The notes under the pieces: generated by a model
Database searches by the model: none
The model's input: only the letters and a program-made list of their open reading frames with translations
Told to the model about the DNA's origin: nothing
Program-made: the position numbers and the translations under genes
Shown here: positions 23,176-26,236 of the stretch, in pieces
Layout: each line of letters opens with the position of its first letter
Numbering within the stretch: position 1 is the first letter of the stretch
NCBI GenBank assembly: GCA_964571295.1
Contig: CAZNAO010000009.1
Coordinates: 1 to 26,236 of the forward strand
Direction: 5' to 3'
Source: UBA922 sp964571295
Lineage (GTDB): Bacteria > Patescibacteriota > Patescibacteriia > Magasanikbacterales > UBA922
Length of the DNA stretch: 26,236 nt

Positions 23176-25407
23176 TTATAATTTATATGAGACCCTCTTG
23201 AGAAGGAAGATACCGCATAAGATGCTGAGAAAAGCGCCTATGGTCACTAGTAGTTTGCTCATATCAACACCACCGGTAGTAGGAAGCATGGTGAAACCAA
23301 GCACACTTCCAGTATTAGTTTCCTCATCAGTAATTCTCTCCCCTAATACTTGTGGGGGCAGTGTTGGAGTGGTTGGGTTACTCACCGTTGGAATCGGGAA
23401 CGAACTTGATCCTGACCCACCTCCTGAAGAACTACCTCCACCAGATGAACCACCACCTGATCCACCAGTACTCTCTGCAAGAGTGCTCGTAGTCAATTCA
23501 ATACCAGTCACTTCAGGAGATCCGTGAGAGACTGGACGGAAATAGTAGGTGGTATTAGGAGTGAGACCGGTAATAGTCATTGAGTGTGTAGTAGTGAATT
23601 CACTATTTTCAGTTGTAGAAAATGCATAACCATAATTCCAGGTAGCATTTTCAGCAGTAGAAGATACCGTCGTAGTGGGATGTGAAACAGTATCATACAC
23701 CACACGACTGGTCGCTGGATGATTGGTCTCCCATGTGAACACTACACTTGTAGTCAAAGCAGAAATAATTTGTTCTTGTGAAATTACCAATTCAATGTCA
23801 TCATACGTGATTACACACGTAGGTAATTCTGCAACAGCAAGTTCTATTTTTCCAACAAGTTCAACTTGAACTTCACCCTTATATGGAGTCTGACAATATC
23901 CACTCATGGTCTTGGTATAATCATTAGCCTCAGACCCGCCGACCAAAAATGAATCCGGATTTACCAAAAACATCGTACCTTCAAATGATCCTGGAGTACT
24001 GCTTACCGTAGCCACTTCACCAAGAGTAGAAGTGACTGTTACTATAAAATCAGAAGAGGTTGCAGTATTTCCATTATCATTCACTACTAAAACACGAACA
24101 AGAACGGTCTGCTGCTCAGGTTCAGGATCACCACCACCACCCTGATTAATATCATCATACGTGATTACACATGTTTTTTCATCATTCTGCGCAAGACTTC
24201 CAACACAGTCTTCACTAAGTGTCTTTGTATAAAATTCATCTCCTGAACCTTCTACCGTATATGAACCAGGCTCAATAGAAAGAGAAATTCCGTCAGTAGT
24301 ACCTGGAGAGGTCGTAGTAAAATCTGTACCAGTTACAAATACGGTAAAATAATCTGGAGTTCGTGATCCCCCGTTATCATTAACAACCACCACAGAAACA
24401 GTCAGAGAAGCTAAACCATTTGGTGTCTCATCACATGCGTCACCAATACCATCCTGATCAGTATCAGTTTGTTCAGTGTTTTCAACTAATGGACAGTTGT
24501 CTACTTCATCAGAAACAGTGTCATTATCATCATCTGGATCACATGCGTCACCCATACCGTCATCATCATTGTCTTCCTGATTTGGGTTTGGTACTGAAGG
24601 ACAATTATCAACATCATCAAGAATTCCATCATCATCCTGATCAAGGTCTACAACCACATCCTGAGTATTCACAAAGGTGCACGATACAATTGTATTTGCA
24701 GTAAGACCAATAGTTACACTACGTGATTGCAAATTTACAGCACCGCCTCCTGTACAGGTAAGATTAGTAAGAGCCCACCCCTCAGTAATGTCTTCAGTAA
24801 TGGTGTAGGTTCCTGCAGTTTTTCCAAATGAAGCAGAGTTTGAAAGCGTTGCATCAGTATCATCATCCAAAGAAAAAGTTCCCAAATCCCCTGAAAAACT
24901 AAAATCCTGTGTACTGTCTGGACTTGCATCTTTGGTGATTTGAATAATACCTTCTTCGTCTACATCAGCTTCACATCCTTGCACACCCGGGCCATTCTGC
25001 TGATCACAGAAATCATTTCCTGGTCCACCATCCATCAAATCTCCCCCAACCCCACCATTTCCACCATAGATAGTATCATTGCCTTCACCACCAGAAAGAG
25101 TGTCTGTTCCCTGCTCACCACAAATTAAATCATCTCCACCATTACCATTAATAGTGTCTGCTTGATTGGTACCAGCGATCACATCATTCCCTTCAGTTCC
25201 ATTCAACGTCCCGATATAGTTCTGACCATTATCTGGTCCACCTACTACAATCTTTTTATTTTGCCCATTTCCTTCTACATATATAGTAGCCGGAACACCG
25301 TTACAAGTCGGAGGGGTGGCAGTTGACACAGAACTTGTAAACGAAAAAAGTCCCACCATCATCAAGGTAGCTACGACGGACAAACCAATCTTACGGGATA
25401 TACTCAT
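23176..25407 (-). CDS. Large LPXTG-anchored surface protein with RTX and thrombospondin type 3 repeats
   Basis: 743 residues. A signal peptide covers ~1-30. RTX-like nonapeptides (GNDVIAGT, GGDDLICGE, GGEGNDTIYGG, GGPGND) lie at ~72-132. A SpaA/prealbumin-like domain with ITKDASP, FGKTAGTYTITED and CTFVNTQ spans 155-248. Asp-rich thrombospondin type 3 repeats (DQDDDGILDDVDNCP, DNDDDGMGDACD, DTDQDGIGDACD) occupy 254-327. Two paralogous modules follow, each with VVNDNG and CVITYDDI (332-420, 434-538), then a fibronectin III-like domain (~545-640) and a Gly/Ser linker (645-669). The C-terminus has LPTTG (708-712), a membrane helix and LLKRVSYKL. The Asp-rich repeats should bind Ca2+. It is probably an adhesin or attachment protein, anchored by the sortase gene just upstream. 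Confidence 0.92.
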   Translation of the reverse strand: MSISRKIGLSVVATLMMVGLFSFTSSVSTATPPTCNGVPATIYVEGNGQNKKIVVGGPDNGQNYIGTLNGTEGNDVIAGTNQADTINGNGGDDLICGEQGTDTLSGGEGNDTIYGGNGGVGGDLMDGGPGNDFCDQQNGPGVQGCEADVDEEGIIQITKDASPDSTQDFSFSGDLGTFSLDDDTDATLSNSASFGKTAGTYTITEDITEGWALTNLTCTGGGAVNLQSRSVTIGLTANTIVSCTFVNTQDVVVDLDQDDDGILDDVDNCPSVPNPNQEDNDDDGMGDACDPDDDNDTVSDEVDNCPLVENTEQTDTDQDGIGDACDETPNGLASLTVSVVVVNDNGGSRTPDYFTVFVTGTDFTTTSPGTTDGISLSIEPGSYTVEGSGDEFYTKTLSEDCVGSLAQNDEKTCVITYDDINQGGGGDPEPEQQTVLVRVLVVNDNGNTATSSDFIVTVTSTLGEVATVSSTPGSFEGTMFLVNPDSFLVGGSEANDYTKTMSGYCQTPYKGEVQVELVGKIELAVAELPTCVITYDDIELVISQEQIISALTTSVVFTWETNHPATSRVVYDTVSHPTTTVSSTAENATWNYGYAFSTTENSEFTTTHSMTITGLTPNTTYYFRPVSHGSPEVTGIELTTSTLAESTGGSGGGSSGGGSSSGGGSGSSSFPIPTVSNPTTPTLPPQVLGERITDEETNTGSVLGFTMLPTTGGVDMSKLLVTIGAFLSILCGIFLLKRVSYKL

Positions 25408-25432
25408 ATAACACTCTATCTATAAAAGATTA

Positions 25433-25440
25433 ACCTCCTT
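25433..25440 (-). promoter_or_regulatory. Full Shine-Dalgarno-like sequence unusually far from its start codon
   Basis: AAGGAGGT on the minus strand lies 25 bases before ATG 25407, too far for normal use. No ATG, GTG or TTG with a real frame lies at the proper distance: the frame just downstream ends at TAG. The in-frame codons before 25407 also include a stop, so 25407 stands as the start. Confidence 0.4.
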
Positions 25441-25449
25441 AATACCCAT

Positions 25450-25479
25450 AGTATGCACCAAATAAAGAAAAAAAGTCAA
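25450..25479 (-). promoter_or_regulatory. Promoter of the LPXTG protein gene
   Basis: On the minus strand, TTGACT (25474-25479), an 18-base spacer and CATACT (25450-25455), in the spacer between the sortase and LPXTG genes. The gene may therefore be transcribed separately from the sortase gene. Confidence 0.5.
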
Positions 25480-25493
25480 TAGGTTCATCCACA

Positions 25494-26114
25494 CTACTCT
25501 AGAGGATACGCATAAATAACCAATCGATATGCCGAACTCCACGTAGGTGTACAGGTGAACAATGTCAACATAGGCGTATCACTTTTTTCCAAAATACGAA
25601 CTGCATTGGGCAATACTACCTCGGTACCAGCAACACGATAACGCAACTCTCCCGAGGGTGTCACGAGAACAATCTCATCACCCTCGACCAGTTTATCGAC
25701 TTCAAAAAAGGTATATTTTCCAGATTCATATTTAAACCGGTGCGCACTCAAAACAACATTATTATATGGGTCAGTAGTACCTGGAATCGCTGTGCCTGGA
25801 ATAAGCCACGCACCCCCATCAAGCCCTTTCTTCTCATCAGTCTCACCAATCACGATCGGCATATCGACTCCGATCTTTGGAATCTGTACCCGGTATTGTG
25901 TACTCGTAGAATCAACGAATTCTTCAACATCTGATGTGGTATCCAAATCAAAGGAAAGAAGTGAATCAAATTGAGAAATCTGTTTTGATGCGTTCAAATG
26001 TGAAAAAGAAAAATCACCATACAATCGATACAACACCACTACACCACCAAAAATAAGAAGGATACTCAGTACCCGCAAAAACTCATACGTCCGTTGAGAG
26101 AAAGAAAATTTCAT
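25494..26114 (-). CDS. Sortase (class D/E-like cysteine transpeptidase)
   Basis: 206 residues. One N-terminal membrane anchor (~11-30) is followed by an extracytoplasmic linker and the sortase beta-barrel. The catalytic triad is visible: H125 in VVLSAHRF, C188 in TLFTCTP, and R197 in SSAYRLVI. The strand RVQIPKIGVDMPIVIG and the GGAWLIPGTAIPG loop are typical. It cuts LPXTG-type signals between Thr and Gly and joins the protein to a cell-surface acceptor. The LPTTG protein encoded directly downstream is the obvious substrate. The class is uncertain: TLxTCxP suggests class D or E. A TAATAT -10 only 5 bases before ATG suggests a near-leaderless transcript. Confidence 0.93.
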   Translation of the reverse strand: MKFSFSQRTYEFLRVLSILLIFGGVVVLYRLYGDFSFSHLNASKQISQFDSLLSFDLDTTSDVEEFVDSTSTQYRVQIPKIGVDMPIVIGETDEKKGLDGGAWLIPGTAIPGTTDPYNNVVLSAHRFKYESGKYTFFEVDKLVEGDEIVLVTPSGELRYRVAGTEVVLPNAVRILEKSDTPMLTLFTCTPTWSSAYRLVIYAYPLE

Positions 26115-26162
26115 ACAGAATATTATCCATCTTTTAAACTATCATACAATCAATAAAAAAAG

Positions 26163-26202
26163 CAATAAAAAACAACCTGATATTCCAGATTGTTTTTTAT
26201 TG
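26163..26202 (-). terminator. Intrinsic terminator downstream of the tRNA
   Basis: Directly after the tRNA 3' end on the minus strand, CAATAAAAAACAATCTG pairs with CAGGTTGTTTTTTATTG around GAATAT, with a T run at the end of the stem. The reverse orientation also carries T runs. The bases 26115-26162 otherwise hold only the sortase promoter region. Confidence 0.85.
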
Positions 26203-26236
26203 CTCGGCGACTGGGGATCGAACCCAGGACCCACTG
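26203..26236 (-). tRNA. 3' part of a tRNA gene (identity not determinable)
   Basis: On the minus strand the T-arm CTGGG-TTCGATC-CCCAG (26211-26227) is followed by the 7-base acceptor strand TCGCCGA (26204-26210) and discriminator G (26203). CCA is not encoded (the next bases are CAA), so a CCA-adding enzyme is needed. The anticodon lies beyond the window; only GGGTC of the variable loop and CAGT of the anticodon stem are seen. Confidence 0.9.

Noticed and set aside
26203..26236. Naming the amino acid of the partial tRNA
   Set aside because: The anticodon is outside the window, and discriminator G with the acceptor strand alone is not decisive.

Overview
The window looks like a chromosomal segment of a Candidate Phyla Radiation (Patescibacteria) bacterium, most likely a Parcubacteria/Paceibacteria-type lineage. 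The reasons are an AT-rich sequence with tightly packed small-genome genes, a DUF5671 membrane protein, a trimmed RsmI and a trimmed AtpH, a degenerate PriA, CAP-domain and sortase/LPXTG surface proteins, and almost no Shine-Dalgarno sequences. TGA acts as a normal stop (for example at the cvpA/tatD ATGA overlap), which argues against the recoded Gracilibacteria/SR1 lineages. The lineage is inferred from gene content, not from a phylogenetic marker.

Layout. 1-879 (-): 3'-truncated DUF5671 membrane protein. 880-1358: divergent promoters and a short, strongly structured, GC-rich + strand transcription unit that may encode a 40-residue membrane peptide. 1359-3289 (-): MsbA-like ABC half-transporter interrupted by a 100-N assembly gap flanked by the same 55 bases on both sides; removing 155 bases restores one frame. 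3351-10401 (-): a complete F-type ATP synthase operon, atpZ-B-E-F-H-A-G-D-C in transcription order. 10535-12453 (-): a second, complete Fo membrane cassette (atpZ-B-E-F) with its own promoter and terminator and no F1 genes. 12552-16162 (-): rsmI-metG-cvpA-tatD operon. 16273-21785 (+): a fused D,D-carboxypeptidase/cell-wall protein, a LigB-domain protein, a PriA without recognisable ATPase motifs, and peptide deformylase. 21865-26114 (-): CAP-domain membrane protein, a large calcium-binding-type LPXTG surface protein, and a sortase. 26203-26236 (-): 3' part of a tRNA.

Two observations stand out. First, the two Fo cassettes carry c-subunits with different ion-binding residues. The c-subunit next to F1 is proton-type (E62-A63-I64, with Ile where Na+ enzymes have Gln/Glu). 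The extra cassette has the E25 / E58-S59-T60 / Y63 arrangement of the two-carboxylate Na+ rotor type. With only one F1 set in the window, this suggests a stator/rotor set that can be exchanged to switch the coupling ion. Second, all 26 protein genes that I place with confidence have T directly before the start codon, and nearly all lack a Shine-Dalgarno sequence. The GC-rich 40-codon ORF has A at -1 and a strong Shine-Dalgarno, so it breaks the pattern.

The last third of the window is largely envelope biology: peptidoglycan modification, a CAP protein, and a sortase with one probable substrate encoded directly downstream.
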